Translations under genes and position numbers: made by a program | Assembly (NCBI RefSeq): GCF_001429395.1 | Contig: NZ_LMJT01000034.1 | Coordinates: forward strand, 208,185 to 272,184 | Direction: 5' to 3' | Length of the DNA stretch: 64,000 nucleotides | Source: Allobosea sp. Root381 | Lineage (GTDB): Bacteria > Pseudomonadota > Alphaproteobacteria > Rhizobiales > Beijerinckiaceae | Shown: positions 1 through 9,279 of the stretch, piece after piece | Layout of the letters: every line of letters starts with the position of its first letter | Numbering within the stretch: position 1 is the stretch's first letter | Notes under the pieces: model-generated | Told to the model about the DNA's origin: nothing | The model's input: the letters and a program-made list of their open reading frames with translations, nothing else | Database searches by the model: none

Positions 1-106
1 ACGCGCCGGAAAGGGGAAACCCGCTTTCGCGCCGCTCCGGCATTTCAACGGCGGTTGGGGGCCGGGCTCGACGCCCGCGGCGCGTCACGCCCGTTTCGAT
101 CCGAAC

Positions 107-697
107 CTAGAACGGGTTCCAGGTCGCGTTCGGCGTGAACTTCAGATAGCCGAGATTGACGCCGAGGCGCCAGCCGACGCCGGTACGGATCGGCACCACG
201 GTCACGCCCTCCGCGTTCAGCGCCGTGAAGCCGAAGCCGCCGATGAAATAGGCCGAGCCGTCGATGCCGGCGAAGCGCTGGTAAAGCGACTCGACCGAGG
301 GCAGGCCGTAGACCAGCATCATCGTGCGCGCGCCCTCGCCGCCGAAGTCGAAGCCGATCGAAGGCCCCTGCCAGAACACCTTGCGGTCCCCGGCATTGCG
401 GGTGAACAGCGTGCCTTCGCCATAGCGCAGCCCGCCGACGAAGGCGCCGGACGCCTCCTGGCCGAGCACATAGCCGTTCGGCTCGCCCCAGCGCCTGACA
501 GCCTCCTCGACCACCAGCGCCAGCCCGCGAGAGACGTTGCCGAAGAACTGATGGCCCGAGCCGAGCAGTTCGGTCTGCGAGAACGACTGGCTCTGGGCAT
601 AGGATTGCTGGGCGAGCGCTGCGCCCGGCAACTGGGTCAGGCCGGCACCGGCGACGGCGAGGCCACCCTTGATCAGGCTGCGACGGGTTTGGGTCAT
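107..697 (-). CDS. eipA: EipA family envelope protein (DUF1134)
   Basis: A 196-residue exported protein. It starts with a twin-arginine-like n-region (TRRSLIKGG), a hydrophobic stretch and an ALAQQ cleavage site near residue 30. The rest matches my recollection of the DUF1134 family, with a Gly-rich beta-barrel-like core (residues about 85-180: FVGGLRYGEG, GPSIGFDFGGEGAR, FIGGFGFTALNAEG). In Brucella the DUF1134 protein EipA is periplasmic and supports envelope integrity. The chosen ATG is followed directly by the signal peptide, and the longer reading frame on this strand is in another phase. It is divergent from the YHS-domain gene across about 280 bp. Family placement is fairly sure; a role in this organism is inferred. 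Confidence 0.85.
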   Translation of the reverse strand: MTQTRRSLIKGGLAVAGAGLTQLPGAALAQQSYAQSQSFSQTELLGSGHQFFGNVSRGLALVVEEAVRRWGEPNGYVLGQEASGAFVGGLRYGEGTLFTRNAGDRKVFWQGPSIGFDFGGEGARTMMLVYGLPSVESLYQRFAGIDGSAYFIGGFGFTALNAEGVTVVPIRTGVGWRLGVNLGYLKFTPNATWNPF

Positions 698-974
698 GAA
701 GCAATTCTCCGGGTGTGGCGCCGGCTCGCGCCGTCTGTCCGCTCGGACCTACTGCCCCCGGAGCTGCCGATAACCCGGCCGGGCCTCGCCAGAACGGTGG
801 GCGGGTGACGTTGGCCCCGGAGAATCCGGCGAAATCCGAACCCCAGGCACGATGCCGCGCAAATGCGAACCAGTTCCGTAACCAGTTTTATACTCTCGAA
901 AGTGTATCCAACCGGTGAAGATTCCGGCCGACTCAACGCTTCGCCGGCAGTGCAGCAATTGAGGATTTGCCGGG

Positions 975-1508
975 ATGAAGGCTGGAACATGGCGGTGCGG
1001 GAAGCCGGCAGGCGCCCGCATGGCGGCACTTGGCGTCGCTGCGATCATCGCGCTCGCTGGCCCCGCATCGGCCAATATGCCGGGTCTGCCCTCCGGCCTC
1101 CCGGAGTTGCCCTCGCTGGGCGAGGCGATGCAGCGCGACGTCCATTCCGGCCTCGCTTTAAGCGGTTATGATCCCGTGGCTTATCGGCTCGGAAAGCAGG
1201 CCGTGGCCGGGCTTCCCGACTATGAGCTGGTGCATGAGGGCGCCGTCTGGCGCTTCGTCTCGGCCGCCAATCGCGAGGCCTTCCGCGATGCGCCGGATAT
1301 CTACGCGCCTGCCTTCGCCGGCTTCGACGCCGCAGCGGTCGCCCAGGGCCGCGCGGTCGAGACCGATCCGCGGCATTTCGCCATCGTCGGCTCGCGGCTC
1401 TTCCTCTTCCGCACGCCCGAGAGCCGCCGCAGCTTCATCGCGGACGCGCAACTTCGGAAGACGGCGGAGACCCGCTGGCAAGAACTCTCGGAGAGCTTCG
1501 GCCGCTGA
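975..1508 (+). CDS. Exported YHS-domain protein
   Basis: A 177-residue protein with an N-terminal hydrophobic export signal (AALGVAAIIALAGPASA, about residues 16-33) and a YHS-type core at about residues 55-105. That core holds the typical GYDPVAY motif followed by a tract ending in WRFVSAANREAF. YHS domains occur in metal-handling and tetrapyrrole-associated proteins, often without the cysteines of the classical version, and this copy has none in the core. The first ATG (975) precedes a Lys/Arg-rich n-region; an internal ATG at 1020 is also possible. It stands alone between divergent EipA and convergent cysQ. The biochemical role is unknown. Confidence 0.75.
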   Translation: MKAGTWRCGKPAGARMAALGVAAIIALAGPASANMPGLPSGLPELPSLGEAMQRDVHSGLALSGYDPVAYRLGKQAVAGLPDYELVHEGAVWRFVSAANREAFRDAPDIYAPAFAGFDAAAVAQGRAVETDPRHFAIVGSRLFLFRTPESRRSFIADAQLRKTAETRWQELSESFGR

Positions 1509-1526
1509 TTCGGGCGGTCTGCGCGC

Positions 1527-2393
1527 TCAACCCGCGGCGGCGGCAGCCAAGGCCCGCCGCGCCAGCGCCTCGCTCGACGCAGCGACGAAGGGCGGATTGC
1601 AGAAGCCGCGATCGGCCCGGCCATAGCGCGGGATCGCTCCATCGAGCGTCAGGATGCAGCCCCCGGCCGCGGCCAGGATGGCGTCGCCCGCCGCGATGTC
1701 CCATTCCATGGTCTGGCCGCCGCGTACATGCAGGTCGGCCTCTCCCGAGGCGAGCAGCCCGAACTTCACCGCCGACGACACCGGCACGGTCGTGATCGAG
1801 CCCACCGCCGCGGCGACAGCGTCGCTCAGCCGGTCGCCATGGAAGCGGCTGACCAGCGTCGCCGGCCCCTCCGCCGGCAACGGGCGCACCGCGATCGGCC
1901 GCGCCTCGCCGATCGTGGCGCCATCCGAAGCCATGTCCTGCGTGAAGGCCGTCTCGCCCGCGAACCAGAGGCGACCGCTGGCGGGGGCCGCGATCGCGCC
2001 CGCCACCGGCCGCCCGCCATGGATCACGGCAATGGCGACGCAGTAGCTGTCCCCGCCGGCGAGGAACTCGCGCGTGCCGTCGAGCGGATCGAGCAGGATG
2101 AAGAGCGGCGCCGGTGCGACGTCCGCGACGCTCTCCTCGCTGATCACGGGAATGCCCGGCAGGAGCCGGGCGAGCGCGGCCTTGGCGGCATGGTCGGCCG
2201 CGAGATCGGCCGAGCAGACCGGCGAGCCGTCGGCCTTGAGCTTGACGTCACGGGCGGCGCGCATCGCCAGCAGGACCGCCCCACCAAGGCGGGCCGCCTC
2301 CGCCAGTCGCCGCGCCAGGTCGTTGCGGTCGGCGAGACGCGGGTCGGCGAGGCCAGGCTCGTATCGGCGGGCAAGATCCTCGGCTGTCGTCAC
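1527..2393 (-). CDS. cysQ: 3'(2'),5'-bisphosphate nucleotidase CysQ-like (inositol monophosphatase superfamily)
   Basis: Mg2+-dependent, Li+-sensitive phosphatase of the IMPase/FIG superfamily. CysQ removes the 3' phosphate of PAP(S) made during sulfate assimilation. Diagnostic motifs are visible: a GSPVCSAD-type first motif, EES in the second (VISEES), the metal-binding DPLDGTREFL, and the C-terminal WDIAAGDAIL motif. The GTG start at 2393 has a GAAGGA Shine-Dalgarno about 10 nt upstream; a longer version from GTG 2441 is possible but adds residues unlike the family. It is divergent from chpT. An inositol-1-monophosphatase role cannot be excluded by sequence alone. Confidence 0.85.
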   Translation of the reverse strand: MTTAEDLARRYEPGLADPRLADRNDLARRLAEAARLGGAVLLAMRAARDVKLKADGSPVCSADLAADHAAKAALARLLPGIPVISEESVADVAPAPLFILLDPLDGTREFLAGGDSYCVAIAVIHGGRPVAGAIAAPASGRLWFAGETAFTQDMASDGATIGEARPIAVRPLPAEGPATLVSRFHGDRLSDAVAAAVGSITTVPVSSAVKFGLLASGEADLHVRGGQTMEWDIAAGDAILAAAGGCILTLDGAIPRYGRADRGFCNPPFVAASSEALARRALAAAAAG

Positions 2394-2527
2394 CGCAACG
2401 CGTCCTTCGGTCCGCTCAAGCCCGGATATGGGCTTAACCACATGAAAACCAAGATGCCACCATACCTGAGGACAACAGCGCTCAGCCCGCCCCGAGCGCC
2501 ATGCATCAATGACCCCAGGACATACCC

Positions 2528-3190
2528 ATGACCGCCATCTCGCTCGAGCCGCTCGACCTGGCCGCGCTTCTCTGCAGCCGGGTCTGCCATGACGTGATCA
2601 GCCCGGTCGGCGCCATTGTCAACGCGCTCGAGGTGCTCGAGGAGGACGACCCGTCGATGCGCGACTTCGCGCTCGAGCTGATCAAGAAGAGCGCCCGCAA
2701 CGCCTCGTCGCGCCTGCAGTTCGCCAGGCTCGCCTTCGGCGCCGCCGGCTCCGCCGGCGCGATGATCGATCTCGGCGATGCCGGCAACGTCGCCAACGGC
2801 TTCCTCAACGACGACAAGCTCTCGCTCGACTGGGACGCCCCCCGCGCATTGCTGCCGAAGAACCAGGTCAAGCTCCTGCTCAACCTCCTGGTGCTCGCGG
2901 CCCAGGCCGTGCCGCGCGGCGGCAAGCTGGTCTCGCGCACCACCGTCGAAGGCGAGCAGAGCAGCATCACGATCACCGCCACGGGCTCGCATGCGCGCAT
3001 CCCGGCGCATGTCGAGGAACTCATCGCCGGCCGCTCGGAGACCGGCACGATCGACGCCCACGCGGTCCAGCCGCTCTATACCGGGATGGTCGCCCGCGCG
3101 GCCGGCATGACGATCGCCTTCGCGATCGAGGGTGACACCGTCACGATCACCGCGGGCAAGGCCGCCTCGAATGGCGTCGCCGCCGATTGA
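2528..3190 (+). CDS. chpT: Histidine phosphotransferase ChpT
   Basis: A 220-residue homologue of ChpT, the homodimeric phosphotransferase that relays phosphate from the hybrid kinase CckA to CtrA and CpdR in alphaproteobacteria. The DHp-like helix contains SRVCHDVISPVGAI with the phospho-acceptor histidine at residue 21, followed by a degenerate, ATP-free HATPase-like fold (conserved text around NQVKLLLNLLVLA). It lies 92 bp ahead of cheA on the same strand and may share a transcript with the chemotaxis operon. Together with ctrA and sciP nearby, this puts three members of the CtrA circuit in one window. Confidence 0.92.
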   Translation: MTAISLEPLDLAALLCSRVCHDVISPVGAIVNALEVLEEDDPSMRDFALELIKKSARNASSRLQFARLAFGAAGSAGAMIDLGDAGNVANGFLNDDKLSLDWDAPRALLPKNQVKLLLNLLVLAAQAVPRGGKLVSRTTVEGEQSSITITATGSHARIPAHVEELIAGRSETGTIDAHAVQPLYTGMVARAAGMTIAFAIEGDTVTITAGKAASNGVAAD

Positions 3191-3282
3191 CGGCGACTTT
3201 CGCCGCCATCTCAACCGATCATAAACCCTTCTGCTCCTTAGTGGACGCCGTGTGTTTGTCGCGTTGAGTGGTGGTCCCCTGC

Positions 3283-5931
3283 ATGGACGACTTGCTGCAA
3301 GAGTTCCTGACCGAGACCGGCGAGAATCTCGATACCGTCGACCGGGAACTCGTGCGCTTCGAGCAGAAGCCGAACGACCGCGACATCCTCCGCAACATCT
3401 TCCGCCTGGTCCATACCGTCAAAGGCACCTGCGGCTTCATCGGCCTGCCCCGCCTCGAGGCTCTGACCCACGCCGCTGAATCGGTGATCGGCCAGTTTCG
3501 TGACGGCGCCAGCGTCAGCGCCATCGCCGTCACCGCCATCCTGGAGACGATCGACCGGCTCAAGGACATCCTGGCCGAGCTGGCCGAGAAGGGCGAGGAG
3601 CCGCCCGGCAACGACGAGAACCTCATCCAGGAACTCGAGATCTTGGCGGAGCATGCCAAGGCCGAGTTGCAGAGGCGCAGCGCCGCGACGGGAGAGACCG
3701 TCGACCCGGTCGCAGCTTATCTTGCGCGCCACGCCGGACCGGCAGCCGGCGCGGCCTTTGAAGCGCCGGCCGAGGACGGGCTCGATCTGGTCTTCCGCAA
3801 TGCGCCCGGGCCGCAGCGTGGCCGCGACGGGCGCATCGAGCAGATCGACGCTTCCGAGCCGGGCGAAGAATCGGCGGCGCGCGACTCCCGGCCCACCGGC
3901 CCGGCCACGCTGCGCGTCAGCGTCGACACGATCGAGCATCTGATGACGATGGTTTCGGAGCTGGTGCTGACGCGCAATCAGCTCCTCGACATCGCCCGGA
4001 AGCAGGACGACGCCGGCCTCAAGGGGCCGCTGCAGCGCCTTTCGCTGATCACGGCGGAGTTGCAGGAAGGCGTCATGAAGACGCGCATGCAGCCGATCGG
4101 CAACGCCTGGTCGAAGCTGCCCCGCGTCGTGCGCGATCTCGGCGCCGAACTCGGCAAGCGCATCGAACTCGTCACCGAGGGCGCGGAGACCGAACTCGAC
4201 CGGCAGATCCTCGACGTGATCAAGGATCCGCTGATGCACATGGTCCGCAATTGCGCCGACCATGCGATCGAGTCTCCCGCCGAACGCCTGGCCGCCGGCA
4301 AGTCCGAGCACGGCACGATCCGCCTGGCCGCCTATCACGAGGGCGGCTCGGTCAAGATCCTGATCTCCGACGACGGCCGCGGACTCGACATTGAGCGCAT
4401 CCGCAGCAAGGCGGTCCAGCGCGGTCTTGCCGCGGAGGCGGAAGCCGAGCGCATGAGCGATGCCCAGGTCGGCCGCTTCATCTTCCATCCCGGCTTCTCG
4501 ACCGCCGACAGCATCACGGCCATCTCCGGGCGCGGTGTCGGCATGGACGTGGTCAAGGTCAATGTCGATGCCATCGGCGGGCTGATCGACATCGCCACCA
4601 AGCCCGGCTCCGGCACCACCATCACGATCAAGATCCCGCTCACCCTCGCGATCGTCGCGGCGCTGATCGTCGTCTGCGGCGACCAGCGCTTCGCGATCCC
4701 CCAGGTCGTGGTGCGCGAACTCGTCCGGGTGAAGGCCGAGGCGGACAACCGCATCGAGACGATCAACGGCGCGCCGATCCTGCGCCTGCGCGGACGACTG
4801 CTGCCGATCATCGCGCTGTCGCAGGTGATGGGCACGGCCGAGGCCTCGCTCGAGAACGGCTTCATCGTCGTGACGGAGATCGGCGAGCGCCAGTTCGGCA
4901 TCCTGGTCGACGGCGTCTTCCATACCGAGGAAATCGTCGTCAAGCCGATGTCGAGCAAGCTTCGGCACGTCCCGGTCTTCTCCGGCAACACCATCCTGGG
5001 TGATGGCGCCGTGGTGCTGATCGTCGACCCCAACGGCGTCGCCAGCCTCTCCGGCGTCACCGGCATGGCGCGCGACACCATTCAGGCCGAAGCGCCGGCC
5101 CTTCCCGCGGCGCCGAGCGTCGAGAAGACCACCGTCCTGGTGTTCAGGACCGGCCCCCGGGCCGTCCGGGCCGTGCCGCTGTCGCTCGTCACGCGGCTTG
5201 AAGAGGTCGATGCCGGACAGTTCCAGAGCGGCAGCGGCCGCGTCCTCCTGCACTATCGCAACCGGCTCGTCCCGGTGGTGCCGGTCGGCGAAACCCAGAT
5301 CCAGAGCGAGGGGCTGCAGCCTCTCGTGGTCGTTTCCGAAGGCGAGTTGACCGTCGCGCTGGCCGTCGACGCGATCGTCGACATCGTCGACGAGGTGCTC
5401 GACATCGAGATGGCGACGGCTCAGAACACGGGCGTCGTCGGATCGGCGATGATCCGCGGCCGCGCCACGGACATCATCGACCTGGCGCATTACCTGCCAC
5501 TGCACGAGTTCGGCTGGCGCCAGCCCGGCCAGGACCGCGCCGACACCTCGACGCCCACCCAGATCCTGCTGGTCGAGCGCTCGGCCTTCCTGCGCGACAT
5601 GCTGACCCCCGTGCTCAAGGCCACCGGACACCGGGTCGCCAGCGTCGGCGATTTCGAAGCCGCCCGCCGGCATCTGGCCGAGGGCGCGATCACCACCGTC
5701 CTGATCGACATGGACGCAGACAGCGAAGGCGCCTTCACATTTGCCGCGGCGCTGCGCGCCGGGGCGGACGGCACGAGCCTGCGGCTGATCGGGATGACGA
5801 CGCTGGTGACGCCTGACCTGCATCTGCGCGCCGGACAGGAAGGGCTCGACGAGGTCGTCGCCAAATTCGACCGCCGCGCCCTCCTTGCCGAGCTTGCCGA
5901 GCGCCGTCGCGGCGTCAGGGAGGCCGCATGA
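3283..5931 (+). CDS. cheA: Chemotaxis histidine kinase CheA with C-terminal receiver domain
   Basis: An 882-residue hybrid CheA. In order: P1 Hpt domain (RLVHTVKGTCGF, phospho-His about residue 44), a short linker in place of a canonical P2, P3 dimerisation helices (about 210-270), P4 HATPase (N-box MVRNCADHAIES; GRGVGMDVV; GSGTTITI), two CheW-like segments (about 460-730), and a C-terminal receiver-like domain (about 755-875). The receiver is atypical: the first acidic pair reads VER instead of VDD, the expected acceptor is in LIDMDAD, and a Lys is kept in VAKFD. The ATG at 3283 is preferred over an in-frame GTG at 3268 because it begins with the family-typical MDDLLQEFLTE. It overlaps cheW by 4 bp. 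Confidence 0.95.
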   Translation: MDDLLQEFLTETGENLDTVDRELVRFEQKPNDRDILRNIFRLVHTVKGTCGFIGLPRLEALTHAAESVIGQFRDGASVSAIAVTAILETIDRLKDILAELAEKGEEPPGNDENLIQELEILAEHAKAELQRRSAATGETVDPVAAYLARHAGPAAGAAFEAPAEDGLDLVFRNAPGPQRGRDGRIEQIDASEPGEESAARDSRPTGPATLRVSVDTIEHLMTMVSELVLTRNQLLDIARKQDDAGLKGPLQRLSLITAELQEGVMKTRMQPIGNAWSKLPRVVRDLGAELGKRIELVTEGAETELDRQILDVIKDPLMHMVRNCADHAIESPAERLAAGKSEHGTIRLAAYHEGGSVKILISDDGRGLDIERIRSKAVQRGLAAEAEAERMSDAQVGRFIFHPGFSTADSITAISGRGVGMDVVKVNVDAIGGLIDIATKPGSGTTITIKIPLTLAIVAALIVVCGDQRFAIPQVVVRELVRVKAEADNRIETINGAPILRLRGRLLPIIALSQVMGTAEASLENGFIVVTEIGERQFGILVDGVFHTEEIVVKPMSSKLRHVPVFSGNTILGDGAVVLIVDPNGVASLSGVTGMARDTIQAEAPALPAAPSVEKTTVLVFRTGPRAVRAVPLSLVTRLEEVDAGQFQSGSGRVLLHYRNRLVPVVPVGETQIQSEGLQPLVVVSEGELTVALAVDAIVDIVDEVLDIEMATAQNTGVVGSAMIRGRATDIIDLAHYLPLHEFGWRQPGQDRADTSTPTQILLVERSAFLRDMLTPVLKATGHRVASVGDFEAARRHLAEGAITTVLIDMDADSEGAFTFAAALRAGADGTSLRLIGMTTLVTPDLHLRAGQEGLDEVVAKFDRRALLAELAERRRGVREAA

Positions 5932-6437
5932 TGCTTCAGCCGACGGACCGCCGCCCGGCTGCCGAGCCGGCGCTCGGCAACTTCGACTCGCTCGACTACG
6001 TCACCGTCACGATCGGCGACCAGCTTCTGGGGTTGCCGATCGGGCGCGTCCATGACGTCTTCATCGCCAACCGCATCACGCTCGTCCCGCATGCGCCTGC
6101 GGAGATTATCGGCCTGCTCAACCTGCGCGGGCGCATCGTCACCGCGATCTGTCTGCGCAGGCGGCTCGGCCAACCCGTAACCCTCAGGCAAGATCGGGAC
6201 GGCAAGACCGAGCTGGTCGCAGTCGGAATAGACCATGAGGGCGAAGCCTACGCGCTGATCGTGGACGCCGTCGGCGAGGTGATGCGGATGGACCGGTCCA
6301 GCCTCGAGCCGACGCCCGTTCATCTGGACCGCAGCTGGGCCGCGCTCGCCACCGGCGTGCACCGCCTCGAAGACCGCTTGCTCGTCGTTCTCGACGTCGA
6401 CGCCATCCTCGCCCTCGACCTGCACGCCGCAGCCTGA
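5928..6437 (+). CDS. cheW: Chemotaxis coupling protein CheW
   Basis: A 169-residue CheW, the SH3-like adaptor that links chemoreceptors to the P5 domain of CheA. The CheW fold is recognisable from the LDYVTVTIGDQLLGLPI strand, the NLRGRIVTAI motif typical of receptor/CheA contacts, and VDAVGEVM near the middle. The start codon overlaps the cheA stop (ATGA), so translation is probably coupled. It has an unusually long 20-25 residue N-terminal tail rich in Pro/Ala before the domain. It sits in the cheA-W-Y-B-R operon. Confidence 0.94.
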   Translation: MMLQPTDRRPAAEPALGNFDSLDYVTVTIGDQLLGLPIGRVHDVFIANRITLVPHAPAEIIGLLNLRGRIVTAICLRRRLGQPVTLRQDRDGKTELVAVGIDHEGEAYALIVDAVGEVMRMDRSSLEPTPVHLDRSWAALATGVHRLEDRLLVVLDVDAILALDLHAAA

Positions 6438-6467
6438 GGCGTCGCCGTACCGATCTGGAGACTGAAT

Positions 6468-6833
6468 ATGAAATCCTGCCTCGTCGTCGACGACTCCGCC
6501 GTGATCCGCAAGGTCGCCCGCCGCATCCTGGAGGGCCTCCAGTTCCGCATCACGGAAGCGGAGGACGGCGCGCGCGCCATCGACGCCTGCAAGGGCGAGA
6601 TGCCCGACGCCGTGCTGCTCGACTGGAACATGCCGATCATGGACGGCTACGACTTCCTGCGCACGCTCCGCCAGATGCCCGGGGGCAAGCGTCCGAAGGT
6701 CGTGTTCTGCACCACTGAGAACGACATCGCCCATATCGCGCGCGCCATGCATGCAGGCGCCGACGAATACATCATGAAGCCGTTCGACAAGGAGATCGTC
6801 GCCTCCAAGTTCCACCAGGTCGGATTGCTGTGA
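6468..6833 (+). CDS. cheY: Response regulator CheY
   Basis: A 121-residue single-domain receiver. It keeps all key residues: the acidic pair in LVVDDSAV, the phospho-acceptor Asp in LLDWNMPIMDGYDF (about residue 53), the switch Thr in FCTTEN, and Lys in IMKPFDKE. Size and order after cheW fit the CheY that binds the flagellar switch (FliM/FliN). It follows cheW by 30 bp. Some alphaproteobacteria use a second CheY as a phosphate sink, so motor binding is inferred rather than shown. Confidence 0.94.
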   Translation: MKSCLVVDDSAVIRKVARRILEGLQFRITEAEDGARAIDACKGEMPDAVLLDWNMPIMDGYDFLRTLRQMPGGKRPKVVFCTTENDIAHIARAMHAGADEYIMKPFDKEIVASKFHQVGLL

Positions 6834-6926
6834 GCACAGGCACGCGGGACCGACGCCGACAGGCCGGGTCGGCACTTCGTTTGCATGGTTGAGGATCACG
6901 AAGGCGATGCAGCGGGTGTGTGACGC

Positions 6927-8042
6927 ATGAGCAGTTTCTCGCCGGCCGGCGCAGCTGGCACCCAGCGGCACAAGACGGTCGTGATCGCCGACGATTCGGT
7001 CGTCGTCCGCGGCCTCTTCGCCCGCTGGCTCGGCGAGAGCGGGCAGTTCTACCTCGTCGCCGTGGCCGGTGACGGCGAGACGGCCGTCGCCCATGCCAGC
7101 CGCTTCAAGCCCGACGTGATGGTGCTCGACCTCGACATGCCGGGCGTCGACGGCGCAGCCGCCCTGCCCCTGATCCTGAAGGAAAGCCCCCATACCGGCG
7201 TGCTGCTGGCGACGACGCTGACCGAGCGCAACGCCCGCATCGCGCTCGAATGCATGACGAAGGGGGCGATGGACGTCGTCTCCAAGCCGGACAGCCGCCA
7301 CGGCCTGACCGTCTCCCTCGATTTCCGCAGCGAGTTCCTGCTCAAGCTCGGGAACATCGCGCAGAGCCCGGCGAGGCCCGGCTACCTGCCGCCGGAGGTC
7401 GACATCGATTTCACGCCGGGCGGCCCGGACAACCTGCGCCAGCTCGTCTCGGTCGTGCCGCGCTACCTCGTCGTCGGCGCCTCGACCGGAGGGCCGCGCG
7501 CCATTGCCAGGGCGCTTTTCGACATGGGCGATGCCCTGCAGGAGCTGACGACGATCATCGTCCAGCACATGCCGCCGCTGTTCACCGCTTCCTTCGCCGA
7601 GCAGATCGCCTGCCATACCGGCATCCCTGCGCGCGAGCCCTTCGACGGCGAGCGCCTCAGCCGCGGGATAATCTATGTCGCGCCGGGCGGGCGCCATCTC
7701 GGCATCGACCGACGGCTCGGCCATATCGTCGCGAGCATCAGCGATGCCCCTCCCGTCAAGTTCTGCCGCCCGGCCGTGGACGTCCTGTTCAACGACGCGG
7801 CGCGCCATCTCGGCCCCGCGGCACTCGGCCTGGTGCTGACCGGCATGGGGGCGGACGGCACGGAAGGCGCCGGCGCGCTGCGGCGGTCCGGCGCCGCCGT
7901 GATCGCACAGGACGAGCAGTCCAGCACGATCTGGGGCATGCCCGGCTCCGTCGTGCGGGCCAACCACGCCAGCGCCGTCATATCGCTCGACGGCATCGGC
8001 CCCGCGATCCGCGACCTCCTGCGCGCGGGGCGCCTGTCATGA
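6927..8042 (+). CDS. cheB: Chemotaxis protein-glutamate methylesterase CheB
   Basis: A 371-residue CheB with an N-terminal receiver (DDSVVVRG; acceptor Asp in VLDLDMPGVDG) and a C-terminal methylesterase/deamidase domain. The catalytic triad residues are recognisable: Ser in VGASTGGPRA, His in VQHMPPLFT, Asp in TGMGADGTEGA. It demethylates receptor glutamates during adaptation, opposing CheR. The C-terminus overlaps cheR by 4 bp (ATGA). A 93-bp gap from cheY holds no separate gene. Confidence 0.95.
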   Translation: MSSFSPAGAAGTQRHKTVVIADDSVVVRGLFARWLGESGQFYLVAVAGDGETAVAHASRFKPDVMVLDLDMPGVDGAAALPLILKESPHTGVLLATTLTERNARIALECMTKGAMDVVSKPDSRHGLTVSLDFRSEFLLKLGNIAQSPARPGYLPPEVDIDFTPGGPDNLRQLVSVVPRYLVVGASTGGPRAIARALFDMGDALQELTTIIVQHMPPLFTASFAEQIACHTGIPAREPFDGERLSRGIIYVAPGGRHLGIDRRLGHIVASISDAPPVKFCRPAVDVLFNDAARHLGPAALGLVLTGMGADGTEGAGALRRSGAAVIAQDEQSSTIWGMPGSVVRANHASAVISLDGIGPAIRDLLRAGRLS

Positions 8043-8917
8043 CCGACGGTGATTTCGACTTCCTTCGCCTGCTCCTGCATTATCGCTCGGGCCTCTCGCT
8101 CGGCCCGGAGAAACGCTATCTGGCCGAGAGCCGGCTCGGCATCCTCTGCCGCCGGCGCGGCATCGAGGGGCTGGTGGCGCTGGTCGAGCGGCTGCGCCAC
8201 GGCGACCCGCAGCTCGAGAACGCCGTCGTCGAGGCGATGACGACGAACGAGACGCTGTTTTTCCGCGATCGCACGCCGTTCGAGCTGTTCCGCAACGTGA
8301 TCCTTCCGGAGAAGCTTTCAGCCAATGCGGCGACGCGCTCGCTGCGCATCTGGTGCGCCGCCGTCTCGACCGGCCAGGAAGCCTATTCGCTGGCGATGAT
8401 CCTGGACGAGATGGCCTGCCGCCTCGCCGGCTGGAACGTCCGCATCCTCGGCACCGACATCTCCGGCGAGGTGCTGGAGCGCGCCCGCACCGGCATCTAC
8501 AGCCAGTTCGAGATCCAGCGCGGGCTGCCGATCCAGATGCTGCTGCGGCATTTCCAGCAGGACGGCGAGAAATGGCAGGTGTCGGAACGGCTGCGGGCCA
8601 CGGTGGAGCTGAAGCAGCACAACCTGCTCGAACCGAATGACCATCTCGGCCAGTTCGACGTGATCTTCTGCCGCAACGTGCTGATCTATTTCGACGTGCC
8701 GACCAAGGCGAAGGTGCTGGACGCCCTCGCCCCGCGCCTGGCGCCGGACGGGGTGGTCATCCTGGGAGCGGCCGAGACGGTTCTAGGCATTTCGACCTCG
8801 ATCGTCCCCGACAAGGAGCATCTCGGCCTCTATCGCAGCCGCCGCGCCGCCAACGCGCAGCTGACGCACCTCCCGCGAACCAGCGACTCGATGGTCGCAC
8901 AGGGCAGCGGCGTTTAG
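8039..8917 (+). CDS. cheR: Chemotaxis protein methyltransferase CheR
   Basis: A 292-residue SAM-dependent methyltransferase that methylates glutamates of chemoreceptors. It has the N-terminal helical CheR_N domain, then TTNETLFFRD, the SAM-site motif IWCAAVSTGQEAYSLAMIL (about residues 100-120), ILGTDIS and the FDVIFCRNVLIYF motif. The ATG at 8039 overlaps the cheB stop, implying translational coupling, and it is the last gene of the che operon. No C-terminal NWETF-type receptor-tether partner is visible here, and no chemoreceptor gene is present in the window. Confidence 0.95.
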   Translation: MTDGDFDFLRLLLHYRSGLSLGPEKRYLAESRLGILCRRRGIEGLVALVERLRHGDPQLENAVVEAMTTNETLFFRDRTPFELFRNVILPEKLSANAATRSLRIWCAAVSTGQEAYSLAMILDEMACRLAGWNVRILGTDISGEVLERARTGIYSQFEIQRGLPIQMLLRHFQQDGEKWQVSERLRATVELKQHNLLEPNDHLGQFDVIFCRNVLIYFDVPTKAKVLDALAPRLAPDGVVILGAAETVLGISTSIVPDKEHLGLYRSRRAANAQLTHLPRTSDSMVAQGSGV

Positions 8918-9162
8918 CTTGCGCTGAGCGTCGTCAGAGCCTTTCTGCGCCCGACGGCATCAGCCCGGACAAGCGGCGTAGCCGCGCCGATCCGGGACCC
9001 ATCATGGGTCTCCGGAGCCCTCCGATGTTTCCGGGCTTTATCCTTGGGCCGCTCGACGATCGGAGCCGAGGCCTCCGCCCAGGATGACGACCTGCTTCGA
9101 GGTGAAAGAAACTCGATTCAGTCCGGCTACTTCGCGGCGAAACCGCGCTGCTCGCGCCAAAC
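8918..9162. other. Intergenic region without a convincing gene
   Basis: About 245 bp between cheR and the ctrA terminator. Short open frames occur on both strands but none has a family-like sequence or a good ribosome site. The stretch around 8950-9060, with the words ccgatccgggacccatcatgg and a run ending in gggcttta, resembles the dispersed GC-rich intergenic repeats common in Hyphomicrobiales genomes. That resemblance is from memory and was not tested. Confidence 0.4.
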
Positions 9163-9185
9163 AAAAACCCCGCCTCTCGGCGGGG
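9158..9185 (-). terminator. Rho-independent terminator of ctrA
   Basis: Read on the minus strand, a perfect 7-bp stem CCCCGCC / GGCGGGG (9168-9185) with a GAGA loop is followed directly by TTTTTGTTT. It lies about 95 bp downstream of the ctrA stop codon, in the right orientation to end that transcript. Confidence 0.85.
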
Positions 9186-9279
9186 TCCCCGTCGACCTGT
9201 CGTGTACATCCGACGATCAGGTCGCGATCCTTGTGGCACCGGAACATGACCGCCTCGTGACGGACGTTCCGGCCCGGCA

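Noticed and set aside
3238..5823. Long minus-strand open frame (861 codons) across cheA
   Set aside because: It mirrors the GC-rich codons of cheA and reads as Arg/Asp/Ala-rich nonsense without any domain; cheA on the plus strand has complete motifs.
5490..7967. Long minus-strand open frame (825 codons) across cheW-cheY-cheB
   Set aside because: Antisense shadow of three recognised genes; low-complexity composition and no family features.
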